Numbered from the stretch's first letter, positions 25,667-34,758 are shown. The stretch is 64,000 nt of DNA from Bog-473 sp963782415 (GCA_963782415.1 CAWAJT010000006.1:248001-312000), one strand, 5' to 3'. Notes: generated by a model from the letters alone, not told the origin. Made by a program: numbers and translations.

Positions 25667-25948
25667 CTATCCTCGCACATCGGGTGCGGGGCGCTCCCAC
25701 GCCTCACCCAGGTGCATACGCAACTGCTGCAGGTCCCCGACGTCGACCGGCGCCGAAAAGGCCCGCTCGAAGCCGTGCCTGCGCACCGCCTCGTCCAGGC
25801 AGGCGGGCGAGTCCCGACACAACCAGGCCCCGCGCCCTACCCCGTTCCTGTCCACCGACAGGGCCCCGCCCGGAAGCCGGACGATTCGGATCAGCTGGTC
25901 GGCCGGCAGGGCAGTCCGGCAACCGACACAGGTCCGTGTCGGCGTTAT
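25667..25948 (-). CDS. ylxR: YlxR-family (DUF448) nucleic-acid-binding protein, apparent ATA start
   Basis: The 93-residue product has the YlxR signature RTCVGCRTALPADQLIR followed by DRNGVGRGAWLC and CLDEAVRRHGFERAF. Family members bind RNA or act as transcription regulators and always sit between nusA and infB, as here. No ATG, GTG or TTG exists in frame upstream of the conserved Cys motif after a plausible point; the codon that gives the expected MTPTRTCVGC start is ATA at 25948, overlapping the nusA stop TAA in the string ATAA. This mimics the ATGA/GTGA overlaps seen throughout the window. The call of the family is firm; the start codon is inference. Confidence 0.85.
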   Translation of the reverse strand: MTPTRTCVGCRTALPADQLIRIVRLPGGALSVDRNGVGRGAWLCRDSPACLDEAVRRHGFERAFSAPVDVGDLQQLRMHLGEAWERPAPDVRG

Positions 25949-26463
25949 GCCTCGGCCTCTTCCGTCACCTCGGTGGCCACGGAGCCCCCGTTGCTCGTCC
26001 CGCTCGCGGTCTCTGCGACGTCCGCGCCGGCGCCGTCGGGCGCCCCCGGGGCCGCGGCAGCGGGGGCGGCGGGGGCTGCCAGAGCCGCAGTTGCGGTCGC
26101 CTCGGCTGGCGCCTCGGTCGCCCCGTCGGCTGCGCCGGACTCGGCGGCGGGGGCGTCAGTCGGGTCCTCCGCCTGGTGCGACCACTCCTCTGCTGACATG
26201 GCCTCGCCACCCTCGGCGGGCCTCCACACCAGCTCGCCACTCTCGTCTTCGACCCACTCGCCCTCGGCCCAGTCCTGCTCGCCGTAGCCGCCGGCCTCTT
26301 CTTCAGCCAGCTGCGTCTCGCTCTTGATGTCGATGCGCCACCCCGTCAGCCGTGCCGCCAGGCGCGCGTTCTGGCCCTCCTTGCCGATGGCGAGGGAGAG
26401 CTGGAAGTCGCTGACGATCACCGTGGCCGTCCCCGTCTCCTCGTCGAGTCGCACCTCGCGCAC
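25945..26463 (-). CDS. nusA: Transcription factor NusA, C-terminal part (downstream of frameshift)
   Basis: Continues NusA from REVRLDEETGTATVIVSDFQ through the second KH domain (LAIGKEGQNARLAARLTGWRI), then an acidic, Ala/Pro-rich tail of about 110 residues ending at TAA 25945. The conserved frame actually extends upstream to about 26476, where one extra base (in the CC at 26475-26476) separates it from the N-terminal part. The tail is longer and more repetitive than in model NusA proteins but common in actinobacteria. The stop overlaps the apparent ATA start of ylxR. Confidence 0.85.
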   Translation of the reverse strand: MREVRLDEETGTATVIVSDFQLSLAIGKEGQNARLAARLTGWRIDIKSETQLAEEEAGGYGEQDWAEGEWVEDESGELVWRPAEGGEAMSAEEWSHQAEDPTDAPAAESGAADGATEAPAEATATAALAAPAAPAAAAPGAPDGAGADVAETASGTSNGGSVATEVTEEAEA

Positions 26464-27280
26464 GCGGGCGGGCGCCGAGCGCGTTCTGAATGAGCTCGAC
26501 GGGGTCGTCCGAGAATGGCACCACGTCGACGCGCTCGCCGCGCAGCTCGTTGGTCACCATGCGCACCCGCGAACCACGCGCGCCCACGCAGGCCCCGACC
26601 GGGTCCACGTTGGGGTCGTTGGACCACACGGCGATCTTGGTGCGGTGACCCGGCTCGCGGGCAGCCGCCTTGATCTCCACGACGCCGGAGCCGATCTCAG
26701 GCACCTCGAGCTCGAAGAGCCGCTTGATCAGACCCGGGTGGGTCCGGCTCACGACGATCTGCGGGCCCTTGGAGGTCTTGCGGACCTCGACGATGTAGGC
26801 CTTGAGGCGCGCCCCGTGCTCGTAGCGCTCGTAGGAGACCTGCTCGGCCTGCGGCAGCAGCGCTTCGACCTTACCGAGGTCGAGCAGGGTGTAGCGGTTG
26901 TCGGTCTGCTGGACGATCCCGGTGACGATGTCGCCTTCGCGCCCGGCGTACTCCTCGTACTTCATGTCGCGCTCGACCTCGCGGATCCGCTGCAAAATCA
27001 CCTGCTTGGCGGTCTGCGCGGCAATGCGCCCGAAGTCGTCCGGCGTGTCGTCCCACTCGTTGACGACCTCGCCCTCCTCGTTGAGCTCCTGGCCGTAGAC
27101 ACGGATCTCACCGGAGTCGGGGTCGATCGTGACCACCGCTTCTTCAGCCGCGTCGGGGCGGCGCTTGTAGGCGGCCACCAGCGCGTTGGCAAGGGCGTCG
27201 AGCAGCGTCTCGACCGAGATCCCCTTGTCGCGCGCGATCTGGCTCAGCACGTCCAGGAATTCGAAGTTGGTCTTGCTCAT
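26303..27280 (-). CDS. nusA: Transcription factor NusA, N-terminal part (upstream of frameshift)
   Basis: Starts at ATG 27280 (overlapping the rimP stop, ATGA) and carries the NusA N-terminal domain (FEFLDVLSQIARDKGIS, ALVAAYKRR), the S1 domain (GDIVTGIVQQTDNRYTLLDLG) and the first KH domain (PVGACVGARGSRVRMVTNEL). True NusA sequence ends at ELIQNAL (near 26480); beyond that this frame reads as Arg/Gly-rich nonsense to 26303. NusA controls pausing, termination and antitermination and is normally essential, so the one-base insertion is more likely a sequence error than a real mutation. Confidence 0.88.
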   Translation of the reverse strand: MSKTNFEFLDVLSQIARDKGISVETLLDALANALVAAYKRRPDAAEEAVVTIDPDSGEIRVYGQELNEEGEVVNEWDDTPDDFGRIAAQTAKQVILQRIREVERDMKYEEYAGREGDIVTGIVQQTDNRYTLLDLGKVEALLPQAEQVSYERYEHGARLKAYIVEVRKTSKGPQIVVSRTHPGLIKRLFELEVPEIGSGVVEIKAAAREPGHRTKIAVWSNDPNVDPVGACVGARGSRVRMVTNELRGERVDVVPFSDDPVELIQNALGARPRARGATRRGDGDGHGDRQRLPALPRHRQGGPERAPGGTADGVAHRHQERDAAG

Positions 27281-27774
27281 TGCCGCTTCACCCTCTCACT
27301 CTTCGTTCTCCGGGGCTCCGGCCCCCACTCAAAGACCGTCCGCGCCCGCTCCATGTGGTCGTAGGCGATGTGCATCTCGCCGCCGGGCACCTCGGGACCG
27401 GACACGACGCACCCCGTCTCGTCGGCGCTCGTGAGTGTCCCCGTCACGCGGCGCACGTCCGCCGTCCCGGCGTCGATCCGGATGGTGACCTTCTCCCCCA
27501 CCGCTCGCGCGAAGTGCGCCGGGGTGCGGAGGCGTCGTTCCAGGCCGGGGCTCGAGACCGAGAGCGTGTAGCGCCCCGGGATCGGGTCGATCTCGTCCAG
27601 GGCGGCCGAGACGTCCCGGGTGGCGTCACCCAGCTCGTCGAGGCCGATGCCGCCGTCGCGATCGACGAAGACGGTGAGCTGCGACCCCTGGAGCTCGACG
27701 TCGATCAGGTCCAGCCCCCGGGCCTGGAGGATCGGCGACAGCGCGTTCGTCAGCGTGTCCGTGCTGCCCCTCAT
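27277..27774 (-). CDS. rimP: Ribosome maturation factor RimP
   Basis: 165-aa RimP, needed for 30S assembly. The N-terminal domain contains GLDLIDVELQGSQLTVFVDRDGG, then DEIDPIPGRYTLSVSSPGLERRL, the family hallmark, and a C-terminal Sm-like domain. ATG 27774 is preferred because AGGAGG lies 8 bases upstream; GTG 27783 is upstream of that site. It is the first gene of the rimP-nusA-ylxR-infB operon, with a promoter and hairpin-containing leader upstream, and overlaps nusA by ATGA. Confidence 0.93.
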   Translation of the reverse strand: MRGSTDTLTNALSPILQARGLDLIDVELQGSQLTVFVDRDGGIGLDELGDATRDVSAALDEIDPIPGRYTLSVSSPGLERRLRTPAHFARAVGEKVTIRIDAGTADVRRVTGTLTSADETGCVVSGPEVPGGEMHIAYDHMERARTVFEWGPEPRRTKSERVKRQ

Positions 27775-27861
27775 CGCCGTCACCTCCTTCTCGTCCCGTT
27801 CGGTTCGTCCTGCTCGCCCTGACCGTCCTGCCGTCCGTCATTTTCTGCCCCCGCAAAGCGA

Positions 27862-27885
27862 AAGCGTGGGCCGCAGCCCACGCTT
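27862..27885 (-). promoter_or_regulatory. 10-bp hairpin in the rimP leader
   Basis: AAGCGTGGGC and GCCCACGCTT pair perfectly around a 4-base loop, between the promoter near 27930 and rimP. No run of T follows on the minus strand, so it is more likely a leader structure (stability or attenuation) than a terminator for proS. Confidence 0.45.
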
Positions 27886-27924
27886 CAACGAGGTACTGAT
27901 CTTCAAAATGGACAGCAGAGGGGG

Positions 27925-27930
27925 ATTATA
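27925..27930 (-). promoter_or_regulatory. Extended -10 promoter for the rimP-nusA-infB operon
   Basis: TATAAT preceded by TGC (TTGCTATAAT) on the minus strand: a perfect consensus with the extended -10 element. It lies between the proS stop and rimP, leaving a leader of roughly 145 bases. No good -35 box is visible, as expected for extended -10 promoters. Confidence 0.55.
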
Positions 27931-27942
27931 GCAATTCCGGCG

Positions 27943-29355
27943 CTAATAGGACCGGGCGACCACGGCCACGAGGTCGCCCTCGAGGTCCCCCGGCTCGGCC
28001 AGCGAGCCGTCGGGCCTTTGCAAGCAGCGAATGGAGAGCGCGTGCTGCGCCAGGCGGTCCTCGCCGTCGGCCCCCAGCGCCGCCACGGGCACCCGGGCGA
28101 AGCCGACCGCGGCCCCTTCGATGGCGGCATCGAGCGACGCGGCATCCACCGTCCTGGCGTCGCGGGCCGCCGTGGCCTCCGCCAAGAGCTCGGGCCCGGC
28201 CGCGGCCAGGGTGGCGGCCACCGTGGCGGCGACGGCGCCCACGGCGACGGGCTGCTTCTCGCGGCGGTGGCGCGTGACGACGGTGACGTTGCCCTCGGCC
28301 AGGTCTCGGGGACCCACTTCCACCCGCACGGGGACGCCCTTGAGCTCCCAGGCGACACTGCGCCGGCCGAAGCTGGTGTCGGTGCGCGCATCGATGCGGA
28401 CCCGGTGGCCCGCCGCCGTGAACTCGGCGGCGAGCGCCTCCGCCGCCGCCCCCACCTCGGGGGCGTCCTTGACCACCAGCACGACGACCTGGGTCGGCGC
28501 CAGGGCCGGAGGCAGGCGCAGGCCGAAGTCGTCGCCGTGGCCCATGACCAGCGCACCGACCAACCGGGTCGAGACACCCCACGAGGTCTGCCACACGTAT
28601 TCGGTGCCGCCCGTGGCGTTGGCGTAGGTGATGTCGAAGGGCTTGGCGAAGTTCTGCCCCAGCTCGTGGCTCGTCCCCATCTGCAGCGCCTTGCCGTCGC
28701 CCATCATCCCCTCGCACGTCCACGTGCGGTTGGCTCCGGCGAAACGCTCGCGGGCGGTCTTGTGGCCCGTGAGCACCGGCATGCTCAGCACGTCGACCAT
28801 CGTGGCGCGATAGACGTCGCGCAAAATGCGTCGCGCGTAGGCCAGCGCGTCCGCCTCGGTGGCGTGCGCGGTGTGGCCCTCCTGCCAGAGGAACTCGCTC
28901 GTGCGCAGGAACAGCCGCGGCCGCAGCTCCCAGCGGACGACGTTGGCCCACTGGTTGATCAGCAACGGGAGGTCGCGGTGGCTCTGCACCCACTTGGAGA
29001 AGAAGCTGTTGATGACCGTCTCGCTGGTGGGGCGGACGACGAGCGGTTCCTCGAGCTCCTTGCCGCCCCCGTGCGTGACGACGGCCAGCTCAGGCGCGAA
29101 GCCCTCGACGTGCTCGGCTTCGAGCCGCAGGAATGACTCGGGGATGAAGAGCGGGAAGTACGCGTTCTCCGCGCCCGCCGCCTTTATGCGACGGTCGAGC
29201 TCGGCCTGCATGAGCTCCCAAATGCCATAACCCCAGGGCCGGATGACCATGGTGCCGCGGGCGGGCCCGTTGTCGGCCATTTCGGCACCGGCGATCACCT
29301 CTTGGTACCAGCGCGGGAAGTCCTCCTCCCGCGTCACGATCGCACCCTTTGGCAT
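27943..29355 (-). CDS. proS: Prolyl-tRNA synthetase, archaeal/eukaryotic type
   Basis: Class II synthetase of 470 aa charging tRNA-Pro. The N-terminus FPRWYQEVI, the motif 2 region FLRTSEFLWQEGHTAHAT and the C-terminal end ARSY with a terminal tyrosine identify the shorter ProS type 3 (archaeal-like) form, without the bacterial editing insertion. An anticodon-binding domain (TQVVVLVVKDAP) and a zinc-type C-terminal domain follow. ATG 29355 has a TACCCT box 6 nt upstream and no ribosome-binding site, so it is probably leaderless. It sits between ispG and rimP. Confidence 0.94.
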   Translation of the reverse strand: MPKGAIVTREEDFPRWYQEVIAGAEMADNGPARGTMVIRPWGYGIWELMQAELDRRIKAAGAENAYFPLFIPESFLRLEAEHVEGFAPELAVVTHGGGKELEEPLVVRPTSETVINSFFSKWVQSHRDLPLLINQWANVVRWELRPRLFLRTSEFLWQEGHTAHATEADALAYARRILRDVYRATMVDVLSMPVLTGHKTARERFAGANRTWTCEGMMGDGKALQMGTSHELGQNFAKPFDITYANATGGTEYVWQTSWGVSTRLVGALVMGHGDDFGLRLPPALAPTQVVVLVVKDAPEVGAAAEALAAEFTAAGHRVRIDARTDTSFGRRSVAWELKGVPVRVEVGPRDLAEGNVTVVTRHRREKQPVAVGAVAATVAATLAAAGPELLAEATAARDARTVDAASLDAAIEGAAVGFARVPVAALGADGEDRLAQHALSIRCLQRPDGSLAEPGDLEGDLVAVVARSY

Positions 29356-29361
29356 CGGAGA

Positions 29362-29367
29362 AGGGTA
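29362..29367 (-). promoter_or_regulatory. Candidate -10 box of a leaderless promoter (proS)
   Basis: TACCCT on the minus strand lies 6 nt before ATG 29355. Confidence 0.35.
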
Positions 29368-29392
29368 CCGGGCGCGACGCCCGCCCCGGGCC

Positions 29393-30622
29393 TTAGTCCT
29401 CGGTCCGCCGCCGGATGATCTCGATCTTCTCCGAGGTGTGGTTCGGGTCGGCGCCCGTCGAGTCGAGCAGGGCCCGCCGGTCGGCCTCGGCTTCGGCTTC
29501 CGCGTTGACGTCCGCCGCCGCCATGCGCGCCTCCACCCCTTCTGCCACCAGGCGCTCCGCCTCGTCCACCAGTGCCTGCACCATGTCCGCCTCGGGGACG
29601 ACGCGGATGATCTTGCCGCGGATGAACAGGTGCCCTTTCTGCTTGCCGGCGGCGATACCGATGTCGGCCTCGCGTGCTTCCCCCGGGCCGTTGACGACGC
29701 AGCCCATCACCGCCACCTGAATGGGCAGGTGCAGCTCCTCGAGCGCGTCCTGTGCCTCCTTGGCCACTGCGATCACGTCGACCTGGGCCCGGCCGCACGA
29801 CGGGCAAGCGATGAGGTCGAGCCCCTTGCGCTCGCGCAACCCGAGCGACTCCAACAGCTGGCGGCCGGCGCGGGCTTCCTCCACCGGGTCGGCGGTCAGC
29901 GAGAAGCGGATGGTGTCACCGATGCCCTCGGCCAGCAGCGTCGCGATGCCGGCCGTCCCCTTCACCAGGCCGGCCGGCGGCGGGCCGGCCTCGGTGACCC
30001 CGAGGTGCAGTGGGTGGTCGAAGGTCTCCGAGGCCAGCCGGTAGGCGGCGATCATCAGCGCCACCGACGACGCCTTGACGGAGATCTTCACGTCGGTGAA
30101 GTCGACTTCCTCGAAGAAGGCGAGCTCGTTGCGGGCCGACTCGACGAGCGCCTCGGGCGTGGCGCCGCCGTACTTCTTGTACAGGTCGGGATGGAGCGAG
30201 CCGGCGTTGACGCCGATGCGGATCGGCACGCCGCGGTCGCGCGCCTCGGCTGCCACCTGCTTGATCTCGGCCTCTTTGCGCAGGTTGCCCGGATTGAGTC
30301 GCAGGCCCTGTACGCCGGCCTCGAGCGCGGCCAAGGCCATCTCGTGGTGGAAGTGGATGTCGGCCACGATCGGCACCGGCGAGCGCGGGACGATGTGGGC
30401 GAGGCCCTCGGCTGCCGCCTCCTCGTTGCAGGTGCAGCGCACGATGTCGGCGCCGGCCGCGGCGAGGGCGTAAATCTGGGCCAGCGTGCCATCGACGTCG
30501 GCCGTCTTGGTCGTCGTCATCGACTGCACGGACACGGGCGCGCCGTCGCCAATGGGCACGTCGCCCAACGTGATCCGGCGCGTCGGCCGTCGGGGTGACA
30601 GCAGCGAGGACGAGAGCTCCAC
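29393..30622 (-). CDS. ispG: 4-hydroxy-3-methylbut-2-enyl diphosphate synthase
   Basis: Iron-sulfur enzyme of the MEP isoprenoid pathway, 409 aa. A TIM barrel (VADIHFHHEMALAAL, GLRLNPGN, RIGVNAGSL) is followed by the 4Fe-4S domain with CPSCGR and MGCVVNGPGE cysteines. Where many homologues read VRVT near residue 62, this one reads VRCTCNEE, adding two cysteines. The C-terminus carries about 50 extra residues rich in Ala/Glu. GTG 30622 is used. Next to rseP and dxr, the usual MEP-linked neighbourhood. Confidence 0.94.
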   Translation of the reverse strand: MELSSSLLSPRRPTRRITLGDVPIGDGAPVSVQSMTTTKTADVDGTLAQIYALAAAGADIVRCTCNEEAAAEGLAHIVPRSPVPIVADIHFHHEMALAALEAGVQGLRLNPGNLRKEAEIKQVAAEARDRGVPIRIGVNAGSLHPDLYKKYGGATPEALVESARNELAFFEEVDFTDVKISVKASSVALMIAAYRLASETFDHPLHLGVTEAGPPPAGLVKGTAGIATLLAEGIGDTIRFSLTADPVEEARAGRQLLESLGLRERKGLDLIACPSCGRAQVDVIAVAKEAQDALEELHLPIQVAVMGCVVNGPGEAREADIGIAAGKQKGHLFIRGKIIRVVPEADMVQALVDEAERLVAEGVEARMAAADVNAEAEAEADRRALLDSTGADPNHTSEKIEIIRRRTED

Positions 30623-30643
30623 GGCGATCAGTCCCTCACGCCG

Positions 30644-31954
30644 TCAGTGCGGTATCTGGAGCGGGTGGGTGATGTCGAGGTAGATGGCGGAGAGGACGAA
30701 CGCCAACAGAAGAGCGACGAAGGCGGCGGCGACCGGATACAGCTTGGTGATGTCGGCCCGGTAGTAAGCCTCGCCCTTCTTGGTACGAATCCATTCGTAG
30801 GCCGCCACCGCCACGTGGCCGCCGTCGAGCGGGATCATCGGCAGCATGTTCAAGATGGCGAACACGAGGTTGATGGTGATCAAAAGGAGGAGGACGGACT
30901 CCAGCCCGGCCTGTTCGGACTGCGCGCCGAGGTGAGCGATGCCGATGATGGAGACGGGCCGCGGCGCCGATCCCGGGTTGTTCACGACCGACTGGGCGTC
31001 CTTGGCGTTGGTCACCTGGTGGTAGATGGACGTCAGGCCGCTGGGCGAGAACGTCTGCCCGAGGCCGGTGACTTCTTGGTGGGCGAGGTTCCACATGGTC
31101 GAGATGGCCGCGGCCGGGCTGCCCAGCACGGAGACCGGCTCGTTGGCGTACCCCCCGATGGTGAACCCGAGATACCCCTTCTTGGACAGCTTCTGCCCGT
31201 TGACCTTGATTCCCGCGCCGTTCTGGGGCGTGGCGTGCAGATCGATGAGCTTGCCGTCGCGCTCCACCCCCAGCGTCAGGGGCTTGCCGATGGAGCTCCC
31301 GATGGTGTTGATCATGGACTCGGGACCGGCGAACGGCTTGCCGTCGATGGAGACGATCGTGTCCCCGGCCCGCAGCCCGGCGACGGCCGCCGGTGTCGTC
31401 CGGCCGGCCCAGTGGTCGAGCCCGGCGACCTTGATGTCGTTGGTCGAGTGCCCGAAGCTCAAGACGAGGATGATCGCCAAGACGAAGGCGATGAGGATGT
31501 GCATGACCGAACCGGCCGACGCCACGATGATCCGCTGGTGGAACGGCTGCTGGCGGTAGGCGCGGGCCTCGTCTTCCTCGGCCACCTCTTCGGTGGCGGT
31601 GAAGCCGGTGATGCGCACGTAGCCGCCGGCCGGGATCGCCTTGACCCCGTACTCGGTCTCGCCCTTGCGCACCGACCACAGCCGGGGTCCGAAACCGACG
31701 AAGTACTCGGTCACCTGCATGCCGGCCCACTTGGCGGTGATGAAGTGGCCGAACTCGTGCAGCATCACGATGGCGAACAGGATTGCGATGAACAACAGCA
31801 GGTAGCCCCAGCCGAGGGCGATGAAGATGGCAGTGATCAAGAGCAGCGACACCACGAGCTGGATGACCCGCGAACGCGTGGCGTCGGGGGGCGGGGCCGG
31901 CTCCGGTTCGAGTGGCGGCTCCGCCGGCGCTTCCTTCTCAGTGAGCGTCGTCAT
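30644..31954 (-). CDS. rseP: Site-2 metalloprotease RseP (M50)
   Basis: Membrane zinc protease of 436 aa acting in regulated intramembrane proteolysis, usually on anti-sigma factors. The zinc motif HEFGH lies in the second membrane helix, a PDZ domain (AAVAGLRAGDTIVSIDGKPF) in the middle, and the third metal-ligand segment MIPLDGGH near the end, with a final helix. A short Pro/Glu-rich cytoplasmic leader precedes the first helix. ATG 31954 is chosen over far-upstream starts, which overlap dxr. It lies between dxr and ispG, the common order. Confidence 0.93.
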   Translation of the reverse strand: MTTLTEKEAPAEPPLEPEPAPPPDATRSRVIQLVVSLLLITAIFIALGWGYLLLFIAILFAIVMLHEFGHFITAKWAGMQVTEYFVGFGPRLWSVRKGETEYGVKAIPAGGYVRITGFTATEEVAEEDEARAYRQQPFHQRIIVASAGSVMHILIAFVLAIILVLSFGHSTNDIKVAGLDHWAGRTTPAAVAGLRAGDTIVSIDGKPFAGPESMINTIGSSIGKPLTLGVERDGKLIDLHATPQNGAGIKVNGQKLSKKGYLGFTIGGYANEPVSVLGSPAAAISTMWNLAHQEVTGLGQTFSPSGLTSIYHQVTNAKDAQSVVNNPGSAPRPVSIIGIAHLGAQSEQAGLESVLLLLITINLVFAILNMLPMIPLDGGHVAVAAYEWIRTKKGEAYYRADITKLYPVAAAFVALLLAFVLSAIYLDITHPLQIPH

Positions 31955-31965
31955 CAGGGACAACG

Positions 31966-33135
31966 CTACCGGGCGCCACCCAGGGCCTGGCGTCGGTCCA
32001 GGGCCAGGCGGGCGCGGGCCCTGGCGGTGGCATCGGCGTCCAACACGGCTTCCACCTGTTCGACCGGGTCGTCGACCCATTCGGCCATGGTCTCGGCCAC
32101 CACCTCGGCGATGCCACCCCAGGGCAGCGCGTTGCCCAAGAACGCCTCGACGGCCACCTCGTTGGCGGCACTGAGCCAGGCCGGGGCCGAGCCCCCGCAC
32201 CGTCCGGCCTCATAGGCCAGGTCGATGCAAGCGAAGACGGTCCGGTCCGGTGGCTCGAAGGTGAACGACTGGGGCTCGGACCAGTCGAGCGCCCCGAAGG
32301 GTGTCGCCACCCGGTCGGGCCAGCCGAGCGCGTAGGCGATCGGGAGCCGCATGTCGGGGTTCGACAGCTGGGCCAGCGTCGACCCGTCGCGGAGCTCGAC
32401 CATGGAGTGCACGATCGACTGCGGATGCACCACGATGTCGATGCGGTCGTAGGCGATGCCGAAGAGCTCGTGGGCCTCAATGACCTCCAGGCCCTTGTTC
32501 ATGAGCGTGGACGAGTCGACGGTGATCTTGGGTCCCATGGACCACGTCGGGTGGGCCAGCGCGTCGTCGACGGTGACGGTGCACAGCCGTTCCGCCGTCC
32601 AGCCGCGGAACGGGCCGCCCGAGGCGGTCAGCAGCAGCCGGGCCACGTCGGTCATCGCCGGCACCGCGGCCAGGCACTGGTGCACGGCGCAGTGCTCGGA
32701 GTCGACGGGGACGATCTCGGCCCCGGGCGTGCGGCGCGCCTTCTGCACGACCGGGGCGCCGGCGATCAGCGACTCCTTGTTGGCCAGGGCGAGACGCTTG
32801 CCGGCCTCGAGAGCCGCCATCGTCACCGGCAGGCCGGCGAACCCCACGACGGCGTTGAGCACGACGTCGGCGCCGCGCGCCGCTGCCACCATGCCCTCCT
32901 CGCCCACCAGCACCTCGGTCCCGGCCGGCACGCCGTCACGCACCTCGCGGTAGCACGCCGCGTCGCCGATGACGACGAGCGCCGGGGCGAAGGCCGCGGC
33001 CTGGGCCAGGAGTTCCTCGACGGAGCGGTGGGCGGCCAGCGCGTGCACGCGGAAGCGCTCGGGCTCCCTGCGGATGACGTCGAGCGCCTGGGTCCCGACG
33101 GACCCGGTGGAGCCCAACAGGCTGACCGTGCGCAC
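31966..33135 (-). CDS. dxr: 1-deoxy-D-xylulose 5-phosphate reductoisomerase
   Basis: First committed enzyme of the MEP pathway, 389 aa, NADPH- and metal-dependent. The Rossmann motif GSTGSVGTQALDVI is at 8-21; NKESLIAG, PVDSEHCAV with metal ligands, LTASGGPF and STLMNKGLEVIEAH are all conserved, with the C-terminal helical domain complete. GTG 33135 follows the cdsA stop after about 11 bases. Its partner ispG is two genes downstream. Confidence 0.96.
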   Translation of the reverse strand: MRTVSLLGSTGSVGTQALDVIRREPERFRVHALAAHRSVEELLAQAAAFAPALVVIGDAACYREVRDGVPAGTEVLVGEEGMVAAARGADVVLNAVVGFAGLPVTMAALEAGKRLALANKESLIAGAPVVQKARRTPGAEIVPVDSEHCAVHQCLAAVPAMTDVARLLLTASGGPFRGWTAERLCTVTVDDALAHPTWSMGPKITVDSSTLMNKGLEVIEAHELFGIAYDRIDIVVHPQSIVHSMVELRDGSTLAQLSNPDMRLPIAYALGWPDRVATPFGALDWSEPQSFTFEPPDRTVFACIDLAYEAGRCGGSAPAWLSAANEVAVEAFLGNALPWGGIAEVVAETMAEWVDDPVEQVEAVLDADATARARARLALDRRQALGGAR

Positions 33136-33146
33136 GGGCGGTCAGC

Positions 33147-33653
<507 letters not shown>

Positions 33654-34196
33654 CGGTTCGGCCGCGGGCTCGACCCGCGCCGAGATACCAGATGAACGAG
33701 CCGGCGACGAGCAGCACGAGGACCAGCGGCAGCGCCGCCACGCCCTTGTTGTACGTCTCGACCATCAGCGACAGCACGGCAACGAGGCCGAGCAACGTGG
33801 CCGGGTGATACTGGGCGCGGCGGAAGGCGGCATACCCCTCGGCCGTCGCCAGCAGGACGACGATGCAGACGATGACCATGCTGGCCACCGTGCCGGCGGC
33901 GAAGCAGACCAGCGCCACCGCGCCGAGCAACACGCCCGTCCCGATGGCGACGCGCATGTCGCGGCCGCCCGTTCCCGCCGTGTTGACGTTGCCGGTGCGG
34001 GCGGCGCTGCCGTTGCTACGCGAGGTACGCGGGGACCGCGTCCGCGGCTCGGGCGGACGCGGAGGCGTCAGGCGAGACGCGGCGGCCGAGGCGGCGGCCG
34101 TCACCGGGACAGCGTTGCGCGTAGCTGCGCCGGCGGCCTCGTACACGTCGCCGTCGGCCTCATCCGGCTCGAACACCACGACGGGATCGGGTGCGC

Positions 34197-34268
34197 GGGC
34201 GTGCAACGGTTCGGGGTCGCGGGCGTGCAACGGTTCGGGGTCGCGGGCGTGCAGCGGCTCGGGGTCCG
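34197..34268. repeat. Three 24-bp tandem repeats inside cdsA
   Basis: Units 34197-34220, 34221-34244 and 34245-34268; the first two are identical, the third differs at three bases. On the minus strand each encodes eight residues of the type DPEPLHAR. In-frame, so copy number can change without frameshift. Confidence 0.8.
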
Positions 34269-34758
34269 GCAACGGCTCGTAGCCGGGCTCTGGCGGAATC
34301 ACCAGCGTGTCGTCGGACTCGAAGTGCCAGGGCTGGCGCTCCACGTCGACGTCCTCGCTTCGCTCGCCGAGCAGCGCGCCAACGGCGGGCAGGTCGTCGG
34401 AGAGCATCGAGGGCTCGAAGACCTCTTCTTGGGCCTCCCAGTCCGTCTCCTCCTCCCGCCACATCGGCGGGGCGACGGGCTGCTCCTCGCCGTTGCTCGA
34501 ATCGAGGACGGCCGGCACCTGTCCGGTCGGCACGTCGTTCCAGTGCGGCAGCTCGGGGTGGTCATCGACCACGGGCCCTGTCACCTCGCGCACGCTGTCC
34601 CCCGCCGGCTCGGCGCCGATGATGCGCACGCGCCCGGAGTGGTAGCTCGGCGGATCCTCGTCGATGTCCTCCGCCATGGGCCCGGCGGGGTCACCGAGGT
34701 CCTTGCCGAATTCTTCGAACTGTGCGAACTCGTCTGTGTCGTCGGGCATGGTGGCTCC

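Noticed and set aside
26470..26485. Programmed frameshift in nusA
   Set aside because: No slippery heptamer plus downstream structure was recognised, and similar indels occur in unrelated genes, so error is the simpler reading.
27862..27885. Rho-independent terminator of proS
   Set aside because: The hairpin is not followed by a T-run on the minus strand and lies downstream of the next promoter, so a leader structure fits better.
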